NCBI GenBank assembly: GCA_000499405.2 | Contig: HG738138.1 | Coordinates: 15,206,554-15,270,553, forward strand | Source: Onchocerca volvulus | Lineage: Eukaryota; Nematoda; Chromadorea; Rhabditida; Onchocercidae | Reading direction: 5' to 3' | DNA length: 64,000 nt | In this document: positions 13,701 to 27,299 of the stretch, in pieces | Layout: every line of letters starts with the position of its first letter | Numbering within the stretch: the stretch's first letter is position 1 | Position numbers and translations under genes: made by a program | Notes under the pieces: generated by a model | The model's input: only the letters and a program-made list of their open reading frames with translations | Databases searched by the model: none | What the model was told of the DNA's origin: nothing

Positions 13701-16700
13701 CGCGAGTTTATCATGTCAAAAAAGAAAAATTTCATCTTACTTCATAAATAATTATGATATCTGCTCATCCTGCAAAATTACATTTAAATGCATCAAGAAA
13801 TTTATTTAAAGAATTTTTATGCGAAGTTCATATTTAATTTTCTGCATAACTTTTCAAGAGATATTGGAAAATTTCTGCAAAAAATTTAATAGATTTTGCA
13901 TTGTTATGCATCAATAGTAAATCTTTCGGAGAGTTTTTTTTTATCGCTTTATAATTCCTCATTTCATATATTCAATATCTATATCTTTATTATATTTCAT
14001 ATCTCATATTTCAAATATATTTATTTATCTTTACCTAGTCTTTTGGAGAAATTTATTAATTTAAATTTTTCTTCTTATATTCCAATTTAAGCATCCATTT
14101 TTATTCAATATCAACATAATCAAAATAAAAATTTCTCTTAATCTATATCTTATCTTTTGGAGAATTTCATTAATTTAAATGATAATAGAGATGTCAACAT
14201 ATAAAAATATAAAATCTTCTCTATACATAGTGTAAATGATAAATTACTCATATTCTGATTTTTTATACAATTTGTTTCTTGATTCCGGTAGTGAATGATA
14301 CAAAAAGAGTTGCAAGCGTTAAGTAAATTGAAGTAGCCGAAATAAAACTTGGTAGTATAATGCTACTATAGATGATTAGAACAGAAGAAGAAAGTGATGT
14401 AAAAAGAATACTGTGATAAATGAATAAGGTCATGAGGTCATTGTTACTATTCTTCCATTGCTAAGCAACATCAATAAGTCGGTCTTGTCATCAAGGCAAG
14501 AAAAGCTATGAAAAGATTAGAAAGATGGATGAGCAGTTATTCAATTTAAGATAACAAAATGAATAAATCAATGATAAAGATTAGTGAACTACATTTCAGC
14601 ATGCAATGAATTATAGAAAAATTAGAATAAAGTTTCAGTAATAATTCAATTATGAAAGATTTAATAATAAGAAATTTCAATACCTTTGATAAAGTTTAAT
14701 AATATTAGCCAATTTATGAATGCAATTAAAGTTAAATTTTATTTTGTTTTTATTAATGTAATTTTGGGACGTAAAACTTTTCATCTTCTTTAATAGGTAT
14801 TTTAATTCATAGCTATTTAGTGCTGAATAATATCGAAAACTTTTATTTCATGGAAAAAATTTCGGCTAATCATCAAATTGATCTATTGTAATAGATTATT
14901 GCAGTCCGAAATGTTTAGATTACTGTAGTTTAAAATGCCTAGACTACTGTAGTTTGAAATGACTAGATTACCATGGTTCAAAATGGTTGGATTACTATAG
15001 TTTGAAATAGCTAATTTCATCAATAGCTTCTAAAAATCTGTTTAGTTATTTTTCTTTATAATATTTTTTCTATAATCACTATTTTTTTTATAATCACTAA
15101 CAGTGTTATTTATATTTTATAAATGATTAAAATATTGATGAAAAATTTTCGAACAAATTTACCCATTTTTTTGCTCGTTGCTAAGTTCATGAGTACTACT
15201 CAAATTTTGTTGCATTGCGACGGAATGTTCGATAGCCGCTGGCACCCACCATGTTAATGTACCGGCGACAAATACCACTGATGTACAGGCAAATGTTGTG
15301 TAAACATAGGTTGGACTGAAGAAAGTAGCGGAAACATTTATAATTCAGCAATATAATTCATAAATTTTCAGACTTCGTCACAAATTTTGACGGGGAAATA
15401 AAGAAAATGCGAAATTTATATTTGAAAAAGTTTTTGAATTCAGAGAAGAGATCTTCTTAAAAAAAGCTTCAAGATTTTGATTTAATAAAAGATTTTTGCC
15501 TTCATATTTAAGCAATTTTTGTTTCAAACGATTTTTTCCACAAAAAAAAAAAAAAAAAAAAAATTTAAATTTACATTGTGAGAATTGCTTTAATATCTTT
15601 CCAATATGACGTTTGTTGGAAATTGTTCGGAAAAGCATTTTCCGCTTCGCCACGTTTCGGTTCCTTCATACCAACGATGACAAATATTATACACAAAACA
15701 CCGAGGATTGGTGTTATACGTAAACCCCATTGCCAACCACCAAATAAAGATGCAACAATTGCTGATACGATATAACCCATACCACTGTAAAATTTTTGTC
15801 AATTTTGATTAATTTTGATAAGTTTCGAAAACTTATTTTACCATTATATGTTATGACTGAAAACTTTTAATTTTTCTGAAATTCAATCAAATCTGTTAAT
15901 TATCGGTGGTAATTTTCCCTTTTCGTTTCCTCTCTCACAAGATCGATTTTTTTTTCTTGAAATATTTGATTAGTTCCGATCAATAGTAAGAATTTTAATG
16001 AACTTCTTATCTTTATTGAGAATTAGAAGTATTGAAAAAAAAAAAGATTGATAAATTGTATTGATTTCAAATAACTTTCCATCATTTTTTTATTAACATA
16101 CGAAGTATGAACAATTAACCTTCCAACTGGTATAGCAAAATAGAAGAACATAACTGCACGACTGCGTGTAGATGCCGTAAATAAATCACCAATTATCGTT
16201 GGAGCAACTATCGAATATGACGCTTCACCAATACCGACAACTCCTCGTAGTAATAGAAATAACCAAAATGACTGCAAATTATCCAAATATTTCTTGTGAA
16301 ATGAAATGATAATTTTTAAGCGTGATTTGCAAAAATGAACTCAAACTTTAAATTTTAATGGAAAATTAAAGTTTGAAAATTAAAATTGGAGTTCTGAATT
16401 TTGTTGTACTTCTAATAATTTTCAAGTCTTAATCTGCAAATGAGCTAGAACCTTTAAACTTCGATTGAAAATTAAAAATTTGAAAGTCAAAATTAGAGTT
16501 TCGAATTCTTTAATATTTCTAAAATCTCACATTAGCAGGTACGAAAGATGATGCTAAAACAGCAAGAATCCAGATTGCTATACCCGTGATCATTATCCAT
16601 TTACGATTATATCGATCGCCGAAGAAACCAACAAGCGGTGCAAATATCATATAAAATATGATAAATACTGTTTGCAGTAAGCCAGCTCCAGTATCATCAA

Positions 16701-17545
16701 TGGAGAAAAATTCTTGAACTTCTGTCAAAACACCTAGAAAAATTGCATAATAAAATTTTGGAATATTAATAAATTATTCCATAAATTATTGGAAATTTGT
16801 TTAAAATATATTTAAAATATTCCAGACATTAATAGATTATTTTACACGCCATTTAATCGATATTATTTTTACTCATAATAATAATTAAATTCACAAGTTA
16901 ATTTAAATTTCTTTGATTCGAATTTCCAAGGCAAAATTTCAAACATTTCACTTAATAGTGATCGATTAGTTTTTTCATCATAATCAATAGCTTGAAAATT
17001 CATTGTAATCAATCGATTCAACAGCTTGAAAATTCAGAGAAAAAATAAAAAATAGAATTAAATGCTAAATAAGAAGAATCTCACAGAACAAATAGATGAA
17101 ATTTATTTGCTATCATGCGATTATCATATAATATCATAGCTTTTCACGACTGATTTTTTACTGGAAATGCCCGCTCTACTCTGATAATTTGATATCATAC
17201 TTTGGTACATATTTTTACAGCGATAATAATGATGATTTCATAACTATCATAAAGTTTAATGATAATTCTTTATTAAATAAAAGAACAACGATGGAAATTA
17301 TGCATTTTTAATCATTGAATTATTCTGTTTAATTATTAACAGTTGACATTGCATTTGCAGATGTGATCTAAATCAGAATTATCATGACAGGCGAACGAAA
17401 CTAGGATATAATTTAAAAAAATAGTAACCGACTTACCTGCAACTGTGAATCGATCCATATAATTAAGCAAGTTAATGACGAACAAAAGAACCAAGCAAAC
17501 ATAATCTCGCAATCCATTTTTATTTTTTAGTTTTGCAGGGGACAT
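10745..17545 (-). CDS. spin: Spinster-like major facilitator superfamily transporter
   Basis: Lysosomal or late-endosomal membrane carrier family (Spns), linked to sphingolipid or lysophospholipid efflux. Eleven minus-strand exons, all GT-AG and in phase: 17437-17545, 16531-16733, 16120-16271, 15575-15784, 15163-15315, 13614-13689, 13005-13142, 12418-12483, 11970-12068, 11494-11659 and 10745-10836, totalling 487 codons plus stop. Diagnostic sequences are NYMDRFTVAGVL in helix 1 (exon 1-2 junction), the MFS loop motif GDRYNRK (exon 2), RGVVGIGEASYS and RSRAVMFFYFAIPVG (exon 3), ANPLVCAFGSIFATPFLF (exon 7), LSLCLNWATNVDLL (exon 8) and RRSVANSWQILISHLFGDA (exon 9). The length fits a 12-helix protein with short tails. 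A splice acceptor (TTTACAG) ends eight bases before the ATG, suggesting trans-splicing. The large 1.5-kb intron 13690-15162 holds a minisatellite. No disruption was seen. Confidence 0.95.
14892..15011. repeat. 24-bp minisatellite, five units
   Basis: Five consecutive 24-base units of the form TAGATTACTGTAGTTT followed by (A/G)AAATGxx start at 14892, 14916, 14940, 14964 and 14988. They differ by a few substitutions each, with no indels. The array lies in the intron of the spinster gene between exons 5 and 6. Confidence 0.85.
16322..16530. repeat. Diverged tandem duplication of about 108 bp in spinster intron 2
   Basis: The segment from about 16322 (TGATTTGCAAAAATGA) is repeated from about 16430 (TAATCTGCAAATGAG), with matching GGAAAATTAAA and GAGTTxTGAATT blocks in the same order. 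The second copy abuts the exon 2 splice donor on the minus strand. Confidence 0.55.
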
Positions 17546-19738
17546 TGAAATACTGTAAAAAGTTTAAGATAAGCTAAAAATTTGGAACTAATAGATAATT
17601 TTCAGAATTTCGAACTATTGATTTTCCATGAATTATATAAATTCCGTTAATTCAAAATTTCTACCAATATCATCAGTAGAATCAGCAAATGAATAGTTGT
17701 TATTCATCAGATTAAAAACGATCGTGAAACTATTTAACAAGAATAATCTTTGGATCATTTCACCGTATAGAAGATGGAAAAATTACAGTACATATGGCCA
17801 TATTACGGTATGCTGATAACACATATTTCACATTTGTTTAAATATTTGCATTGTTATTAAAGCAAACTGAATGGGATCAATTTAAATGATCAATCAGTTT
17901 AAACAATCAATCAATATAAACTTTGTTACATCAATTTAAAATTTTTATTATTGTATTAACAAAAAAATTATTGGCATTTTATTGTTCATTATGTGGCAAT
18001 TATTAGTATCACTGATCACTGTGGCATTATTTGATAGTTGATTAAACTTGCTTTAATATCAATTCTTTTTTTTTTCTTTTTTTCAAAAAGGTTAATTCGA
18101 ACAAAAAAATAATATAAAAGCATAAGGTAGGGGATAAATTTGAATACAATAATTTGATAATTAATATAATTTAAAGAATGTTATCAATATGTACACATAT
18201 ATATGTTTATCTGTACATATGTAAATATTAAAATGTGCAGTTACACTTACTCATTAGATTCATCAAAAGAACATTAATGAATCAGTATTTGAGAATAATC
18301 ATGTCATTAACCGGATTCTATTACTGGAATTCATGATATTAATAAACAGAATGAAATAGAATAATCTTAATAAATTAAATACTATATAATTTTATGATCA
18401 ATGAACGATCAGTCATATAGATTTAATCTATTCCTTATTTATAAGATGTTATGAAATATTTGAGTTACATATTATCCAAGTTATTCAGTTTAAAAACCAT
18501 TATCTTATTCAAATTTAAAGTATTTTTGAACTTTTCAAGGAAAAATTGCCAAAAAGTAAAGAAAAATTGAAATCGCAAAAATGAATTACTATTCATATTT
18601 TACATATGATTTAACCAGTTTTCATCATTATAGAATATTTTGTATTTCCACATTTCCCATAAGATTATATGAATTGAAATTTGCTAAAATTCAATAAGTT
18701 GTATAAATATTTAAAAGAATATTGAAATTTCAAAAAAGAAATCTGAAGATAAAGGTGACTGAAACTAAATTTAAAAAATAAAAAAGTCCAGCAAGATTGA
18801 TATAAAATGGTAATTTAAACAAAGATAAGAAAATAAAAAACAAAAGTTTAAATTCAATCTTTAAATTAGACAACAAATTTGGACAAAAGAAATGTCAAAA
18901 AAAATTAAGTGTTATTGTCGTATTTAAAAATATTGATGATTTTTTATGTTTTGCTTATTTTTTCAGCAAAAAAAATATTGCCAGTAACTTTCCTTTTTTT
19001 AATAAAAACTAACAATTTAAAAAAAATTAAAAAGTAATCTTTTTTTTTTTGGCATAAAATGGATAATGAAGACTATACTGGCATAATCTTTTCTTTTTTC
19101 TATAAAAAACAATCGAACTTATTTGATATTTATTTCATATTAAAAAAAATAAATAAATAAACTGAAAAAGGAGAAAAGTGAGAATAATTGATAAATGTAG
19201 TAGGTTTTCTTGAAATTTCCCGTATTTAATTTCCATCTATTTATACAAAGAAAAAAAATAAATTGAAAAAGAAGAAAATTTAAATGTGATAAGTTTTTTT
19301 TTTAAAATTTATTTATTTATCTCATTTCAATAGAAGTATTAAAACTTTATTTCAAAATATTTCAAACTGTTAATGCACTGCATCAGATTTTACGAAAAAT
19401 TTTGCAATATATTGAGAAATTTTAATTAATGATAAAAATAAAAATATGTCAGCAAAATTTACAGTGAAAAAAATGGAAAGTTTGAGGTAAAAAAGGATGA
19501 AAAAAAAGCGAAGAAGTGAAATTTTAGAAATGAATTAAATGTTACTTTTCTTCTCATTTTTCATCATGGTTATTTTAAAAAATTCTACTTTACCAAATAT
19601 TTAAAATATTCCTTTAAAGAAATACAATTTAAACAGTCATTTTATGTATAATCAGACAAAAATGAAAGTAAATCGATGCAAATTATTTCATACAAAGATA
19701 AATTTCTTATTTTTTAATTATTTAATTTCATTATATGA

Positions 19739-19745
<7 letters not shown>

Positions 19746-19796
<51 letters not shown>
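19746..19796. repeat. (AT)n microsatellite
   Basis: About 25 uninterrupted AT units in the gene-poor stretch. Confidence 0.95.
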
Positions 19797-19800
<4 letters not shown>

Positions 19801-20249
19801 CAGCAAATAATAACTATATTCTTATAAATGATTTTAAGTAATAAAGAAAAATTATGCAAAAGATATCATCAGAGGAAAAAGAAAATATAAATAACTTATT
19901 GACTGCGTATTATTGTAACAACCATAATTATATAATGTAATTAATTTATTTCAACTGTTAGGGCATCAATAAATAAATTTGCATATGTTTATATGTTGTG
20001 CACAATACACTAAATTATCACATTATTTAGCACTTATAACAAAGATTGAAATTAATTAAATTATTACAGAAATTATTTAACAAAAAACAAAATTTGCAGT
20101 GTAACGAATAAACAATATCGATTGGTCGTACAAAGAGAATAATGTCTCTTGTATGTCATTGTTAAAATCAGTCGTTGAATAACTGTAGCTATGAGACGGG
20201 GACAAGTTTCAAAAGGCAATTAATACATTTACCTGTGTGAGGAATTTTC

Positions 20250-20324
20250 GGAGAAAGCGAAAAGAGAAAAGAAAGAGAAAGAAAGAGGAAGTTAGAGAAG
20301 AAGAAAAGGTGAAAAAGGGAGGGA
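20250..20324. repeat. Polypurine (GA-rich) tract
   Basis: About 75 bases of almost pure A and G on the plus strand, built of GAAA, GAGAA and GGAAG words with only a few pyrimidines. Confidence 0.85.
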
Positions 20325-23300
20325 TTGTAATTTTGAAAAATAGTATCCTTTTTCTGTTACTTTTTTTCCAAACGATTAATTGCTGAAATCATTCTTTTTA
20401 ATCTCTTTTTCATATTAATTTTGATATTCTTCAAATAACATGTTGTCGAAATGAAAAAATATATTGTCAAAATTTGAATGTATCCACAGTTTCCATGCAT
20501 CATACTAGCATAGGATTTAATGAAATTGAATGATTTATATTAAAATATTGTGAATAAAAATTATGAATTTTTTCTTTTGATTTTTATCGAATTACATTTT
20601 TTTTTTTCTTTGACTATATTCTTTAATTTTGTCATGTTCTAGTCATTTATGTAATCGTCAATAGTGATTAAATATAATGTGCAATTTGTCATAAGACTTA
20701 AATACGATTGATCTGAATTTATAACTGCAGTTGAAATACATGTATTATCACTTATATTTATAAAAGTTATTAATTTCGAAAGTAAAAAATTTAACTTGTT
20801 TCTTATAAGACCAATAATATTTATGACTAAATATAAGGTGTAATAATAGAGCATAATGAAGTAATAAACAAATATTAGTGCTAAATAAAAGGCAATTGAA
20901 AAGTGATTGATAAAAAAATACAAAGCAAAAGAAATTATAGCAAATTATATTTACATTTTATTATATTTAATTACTTCTAATTATCATATATAAATGCGAT
21001 ATTTATCAAACTACCATATATATAATTCTATCGATATGATGTTATTTAAATTTAATGAAAGCTTGATTTTTATTTCAATATTAAAATTTAGTGTTTTTTA
21101 AAAACTTTAATACATGTGTTTTAAATTGTAATTGATTATTTATATTACATATAAAAATTCACATTGCATATTATTAAAATCATTGAAATTGATATTATAT
21201 ATTTATTTGTTAAAATTTTAATTGAACATTAGAAAAGAAACTTTCTGTTTGTATTATGAAAAGAAAAAAAACTTTTTTTTCTTCCTTTCGCTTTAAATAT
21301 TTTGTTTGTTTGAAATTTTCATTATTCGCTACCAATTCTTGATGAATTTTTTCGAATAAATTCTTTTCTACCTGTTATAAAAACTGTTTTTAATAGTACA
21401 GAAAAATTTTTAAATTTCAACTTCATATAACTCTAATTTTAATTGAAAAAAAATTTCTTGTTTAATATAATTTAAAATAAGAAAAATTGACCTGCTTTTG
21501 TTGTTATCAGACAGTTTTTCAAAACAGTTGTCACCAAATAAACCCAATTTAAACAGATCATCTGATAGTGTTATCGTACTTACTCGATTTTTGATTGATC
21601 ATACAATTTTTATAATTCTCGACTTCTCAGTTCTTCTTTCTTTTGATAAAGTGATTTAAATTATAATAAATTAATTATGTAATTTAGAAAAAATAATAAA
21701 AACAAAACAAAACAAATCGAAAACGAGTCAAAAAAAAAAAAAAAAAGAAAAGAAAAAGCGGATTATTCTGATACAAAATGATGAAAACGAATAAAATGAC
21801 GCGATTAAAACATTGATTGGAAAAGGAAAAATTTCGATATTTTGGTATTTTGTTTAATATTTCAAATTTAACATTTCGTATCTTCATGTTTTGTATCATT
21901 TTTCTTTTTGTAAATTCTACGTGGCAGAATTAGTAGAAAACGAATTTGACAAAAAATAATTCGCACTGCGTGGCATCATTAATTCGTCAATTTTTCCGGT
22001 TTTTTTTTTTTTTTTTGCTCTTTAATTTTTAAAATCTCATGAATCAGTTAGAAATTGAATTGAATTTTTTTATTTGTCTATTTTTTATTAAGTAACACTG
22101 TTTTCAACTTGAAATTATCAATGATTAAGAAAGAGTATTGAAATTGAGGCATTCAAATTAAACTACTTCGTAGTTGCAAAATCGATAAAAACGTATTTTG
22201 AACATAGAAAAATGTTGCATGTGAAAAAAAAAAAAAAAAAACAGGAATGGTATATATAAAAAGGTAAAATGTAAATGAAAAACAACAAATTAATTAATTG
22301 AATCAAATTTGGTATGGCAATTAAAAATAAATTAGAACATAACTATGTCATACATTAAATTAATTGTAGAAATGCGATCCAAAAGAGAGGAAAACAAAAA
22401 TTGATTTTCTCTTCTCTTATTATTTTACTACTGATATATTTTAATTAGAATTTAAAAAAATGGGAACATTAAAAGGCTCTTTTGAAGCTTAAAGAAGTAA
22501 ATAGACTAAAAATAAGGTGATAAAATATGCAAAATAATGGGAAATAAAATGATTTTACAAAATTTAAATTTAATTTTTAATCAGTTTCATCGCAGTACAC
22601 TGGATTATAGTAGAAGCTAAGAGTTAATGAATTAGTAAAGAATTAAATTGTTGGAATAATTTAATTGCTTAATAAAATTCAAAAGACGACAAAGGAAAAT
22701 GGAATTGAATAAAATTTCAATATATATATTGGAATTCAATATATGGTATATATAAAATAAATCCAATACTGATGATGAATGATATAATAGTGGAGTGATT
22801 ATATGATTACAACATGCGAATATTTATGTAGCCATCTATCATCGAAAAATCTGATTTATGAATTTCGGTATTATATATAGTTAAAATATTTCAATGTTTT
22901 CAAAATAATTAAAAGAAAAATTCGCTTCATCAATTATTCGAGTTTGGATTTCTAGTAAGTAAAAAAAAAAAAAAAAAAAAAAAAATTAAGTTATTAAAAT
23001 TGCGCTTTTCAATGTTACTCTGAAAAAATGTGACAAATGGTGATAGGAAGAAAAAGACAAAAGTGATAAGTGATGAAATCATTTTCGTGATTGATAATGC
23101 GTAATAATTCTTCCAAAGGTGCAATAAAAAAAGTGCTTCTATGGTTTTCAAAGCAGAAAAATGATAATAGTAATTTTATGATATAATATAAATTTAGGCT
23201 GTTTCAATAAAATATGGAATATCATAGTATTTTCGATTTTTCATCTCTGAAATGTAATTAATAAAGAACGAAACTTAAGAAAATAAACTTTAGCCCAAAT

Positions 23301-25679
23301 TTTAGTTAAATTTAACTCAGGCTAACTTTTTTATAACTTTAGCCTAAAATTTACATTTAAATAAGAACCAAAATTATAGCAAAACTCAAAGTTTTCGACC
23401 TTAAATGGGTACAAATTGTTGATGAAAACTTCATTTTTCAAATGAAACGATTATTTTCTCCTTTGTTTCTCCGCTCTCCCCGCCCCGCCCCGTTAAATTA
23501 GCTATCAATTTCATGCATTTACAAGGAAAGTCAACATTTTACAGCGAACTAAACGCAAGAAAAAAAGCGAAGAAGTAAATTTTCGTTTTGTGAAAAACAT
23601 TTTCTCGAAAAATATTTGGTAGCACCATTTTCATGCATTTGGGCGAAGAGATAATTCAAAAAAGCAAAAATTGAAAAAATCCTCCTTTCTTTTCATCATT
23701 TGCCATACATTTGAGCATGCGTGCGAAAATTGAATGATAGAAATGAAATTGGACTAGAAATAAAAGGATAAATTATATGAAAACTAACAGAAATGGAATG
23801 GTTATTGTTGATGAGAGCAGAAATTTAATAATGAATAAAAATGAATTAGATTAAAATGATGATAATTCTGAAATTAAATTGTGCATAAAATAAATTTGCA
23901 CTATTGGTAATGCATAGTTTACCAAAAATTCTATGAATTGAGTTATATTTTATAAATTTTTTTATTGCAAGGAAACCGAACTTTTTTTTCAATCTTTCTA
24001 AGCATTGAGAATTAAACTTTTGCATTCAGTAGTTGAAAATTCAAAAATAAAAGTGATAATTATGAGATTCAATTTGTAATTATGCTATTACAATCACGCA
24101 TAATTTTAATGTTTCCCTAAATTTTTTTTTTCTTTTAAATTTCGAGAAATTCCAAAACATTTCAATTGATTTGCATAACCAGTATATATCATATGGCCAC
24201 AAAATTTGAATTTCAATTTTCGCATTTAAAATATAAATTAAGCCAATCAAAACTTTTCCTGGTTAAAATGAGAATAATTATTGTATCGGGCATAATATTC
24301 ACATATTAATGCTAATTATTTAAGTATGCACTAAAATATTGCTGTAATTGTAAGAGAAGAAAAAATGATTGCTAATTCTTCAAAAAAAAAAGTTAAATAC
24401 CATTGTAAAAATGAAAATTTATAATACGGCATCAAAGGAGGAGGAAAGTTTTAATAATTAATTAAAATTTTTTCAATTGAATACTATAGGCCAAAAAAAA
24501 AAGCAAAAAGAGAACGGAAAGGAAATATTAATTGTTTACATGAATTTTTTTTCTTTTTCTTTTTGTATTTTTTACTGTAAAAGAATTTTATCCCTATTTT
24601 TCTCAGAAAACGGAAAGAAACACTGTCTAATATTTGAACAAATTCTTTGCATTATTTGTTATCCTTTTTTTTTTTTTTTAAAGCAAATTAATTTAATAAA
24701 TTGTTTTATGAAATGTTGAATCAAAAATCTAATTTTCCTTCGAATTATAAATTTTTTAAACATTTATTTCACAAAAATCTTTTTTCTTTTATCTTTAAAC
24801 AATTTTTCATCATTTTCAATAATTTTATTTATCTTCATTTTCATTCGATCATCATAAATTTTATCAGTATTCAACGATATTTCCTTTTTTTTTTAGAGTC
24901 TGTTTTTAATAATACAATTTAATAATTACAGTTGAAATATAATAATTATTGTTGGAATGTAAATTAAATTTGTATTGTAAATGAGTATTCTGAATATATA
25001 TTATCGCAATCAGTTACTGAAATTTTGCGTTAAAATTAAAAAAGATGAAAATTTAATTAGCACTTTTAACTAATAACAAGGTATTTTTATTTCTTTCAAT
25101 GAAATCTTTCGATTATGTAAAAAAAATTCCCTAACTTTGCCAGAAATCACGAGAAATCCCCGATACCTTCTGGCAAGATTGAGGAATGCGCGTTTTTTTA
25201 GCACAAATTTATCTATCCGATAAACAAATTCATTTTCTTACTTGATGAAACTTTGTAGTTATTACTTTTTTAAAAGTTAACTAATTAATCATTTTTCCGA
25301 ATGTCTTTAATGATCTTCTTTTTGATTTCTCACTATGAGATTTTTTTTTTTTTTTGCTCCCTCCTTCAGAAATAATTCACTTTCTATTATTATTCATTTT
25401 CAGTTCTCATTCATTATTTGATTAATATGTAATATCTACTTTCTGGAGCTAAATTTTGAAACAAATTTAAAATGTCGATATTTGAAACTTCCCCTTATTT
25501 GCGGTTAATGTTACTTCAACACCCAAATTTTCTCCAAAACTCGATGATTTTTGTTGCGTTGAGTTACACTGTTTTCATATTTCTTAGAGGGCCATTGTTT
25601 ATTGTTTTATGGTTTCATAAATTTCAATTTTTCTTATCATTCCGCCTCATTTGAATTTTATTGGTTCCATTGGTTTCTT

Positions 25680-26640
25680 TACTTCGATGCACACTTTGTC
25701 ATCGTTTAAACGCATCGAATGATTCGCATACTTTCCAACTACGAATTTCCCACTTCAGAATATTATTATTTGTTGGTATGTCTGACTGTATGATTTTGTA
25801 AGTTCATTCGTTATTATAAAAAAGTACAGTGTATTCGTTGTTTTGTTTACCCAATCGTTAATATCACTTTGATGTTTTCATTTGGAAGTTTCACGTCCCT
25901 TCTGAAGTACTATCGCCAAACTTCATAACTGGTGATGGCTTCCACTGAATTTAATTGCTTTCACCATTTCCTTCACAATTCTTTTTGTGTTGATGTGAGC
26001 AACTGAGCAGTTTAACGTTCATTCAAGTACGGCTTGAATCTTTAGCACTGCAGTCATCATCTGTTCAATTTTCATTTCAACAAACCCTCTTTACCAACAT
26101 TTTCCTTTCCCTTCCCATCGTCGATCTTTGATGTTTGATTTTCTTTTTTAAATTTCCGATTCCCTTTTCTCCGAATCCTTGCTCCCGTAATCCGATTGTA
26201 GCTCTTGCCCAGTTCACCTTTTCCAGTCATTGTTCTATTTCTACATTTTTCTTCAACCCCTTTCCTTAAATCTTTTCAGTTCCGTGTCACAAATTGTCTT
26301 CGTACAGTGAAGCGTCTCTGTCACTTTATATCCCTTTCAGAATTTCCTTTTTTCCCAAATGGCATTGAAACATGGATTCTCCCTGTTTGCTTTTTCTTGT
26401 TTGTATTCACCTTACCTATATTACCCAGTTATTCTTGCAAAAGCTATTAGCATTCTGCTCCAATCATTAAAAGTTCCTGGGCTCCGCAGCTTGTTTGACA
26501 TCGACTATCCAAGAATCGCACTCGATTTTAATGACTGACCACCGTGATCGAATGCTTTAGAGAATTCTTCAGCACTTCTACGAATAGCGATCGACTCGTC
26601 AATAAATCCCACATGTGTTAAAAGAGAGATTTAATTTATA
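25680..26640 (-). pseudogene. Decayed coding-like sequence of unknown origin
   Basis: Composition changes here: the minus strand is purine-rich and less A+T-rich than either flank. On it one reads long frames with scattered stops, such as GFIDESIAIRRSAEEFSKAF near 26620-26560 and, in another frame, a Lys, Arg and Gly-rich run (MTGKGELGKSYNRITGAR onward, 26235-26077, 53 codons). The pattern looks like a broken open reading frame, perhaps of a retroelement, but no family motif is recognisable. The plus-strand frames over the same bases look like shadows. Confidence 0.3.
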
Positions 26641-27299
26641 CAAATAATGAGTTCATCTTGAATTCTGATGAATCAAATAAGCCTAATGTTACCCTGATGA
26701 ATCATAGTCCGAATGCTACTCAGAAATCGAAAACACAACCAATTTTTCTTCTGCATTCAGTTTGACACTCTAGCAAGCTCTGATTTTAATCAGTATGAAA
26801 AAATAGTTGCTATCAGAAAAATAATTCTCACTGATTGAATTTTTGCATTTTTAATAGAGTTTTTGAAGATTTGAAAGTCGTAAGAAATTTTTCCTATTGG
26901 ATTTCTAAAAATAAAGACTAATAAATTTTTATTTTTATCGATATTTCACAAAGCGTATGATAATTTTGCTAATATTCGGATACATACATTTCTTAATCAA
27001 AATTTCAATGATGCAAAAGTTTTCACCAGTTTATTTTTTATGTTTCTGTGGTAATATCGATTATTTATTTATTTATTTTTTCTAAACTTATTTTCTAATC
27101 ATTTACTCAAATGCAGTAAATACTCCGCTTGCTTAACTTATCATAGATTATCTATACTTAAATGTGACAGGGCAAGAAGTGGTAATCAAAAGATGATAAT
27201 TGTAATATCAAAAACAAAAAACAAAATCAGAGTAACAGTAATTCTTAAGGAATAAAAATCTTAAACCACGTAGATTGGCTTAGCTGCTGATGAAGTCTC

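Larger units (their letters stand above)
17546..25430. other. Long gene-poor A+T-rich stretch
   Basis: Nearly 8 kb upstream of the spinster gene with no exon that I can support. Open frames here are low-complexity Ile, Phe, Asn and Lys translations of A+T-rich DNA. It contains an (AT)n run, a polypurine tract, several 15 to 22-base A or T runs and one isolated C-rich spot (CCCCGCCCCGCCCCG near 23480). Distal regulatory DNA or undetected non-coding RNA cannot be excluded. Confidence 0.55.

Noticed and set aside
20639..20923. 94-codon minus ORF in the gene-poor stretch
   Set aside because: Composition is that expected from A+T-rich DNA (Ile, Phe, Tyr, Asn, Leu) with no motif or coding bias.
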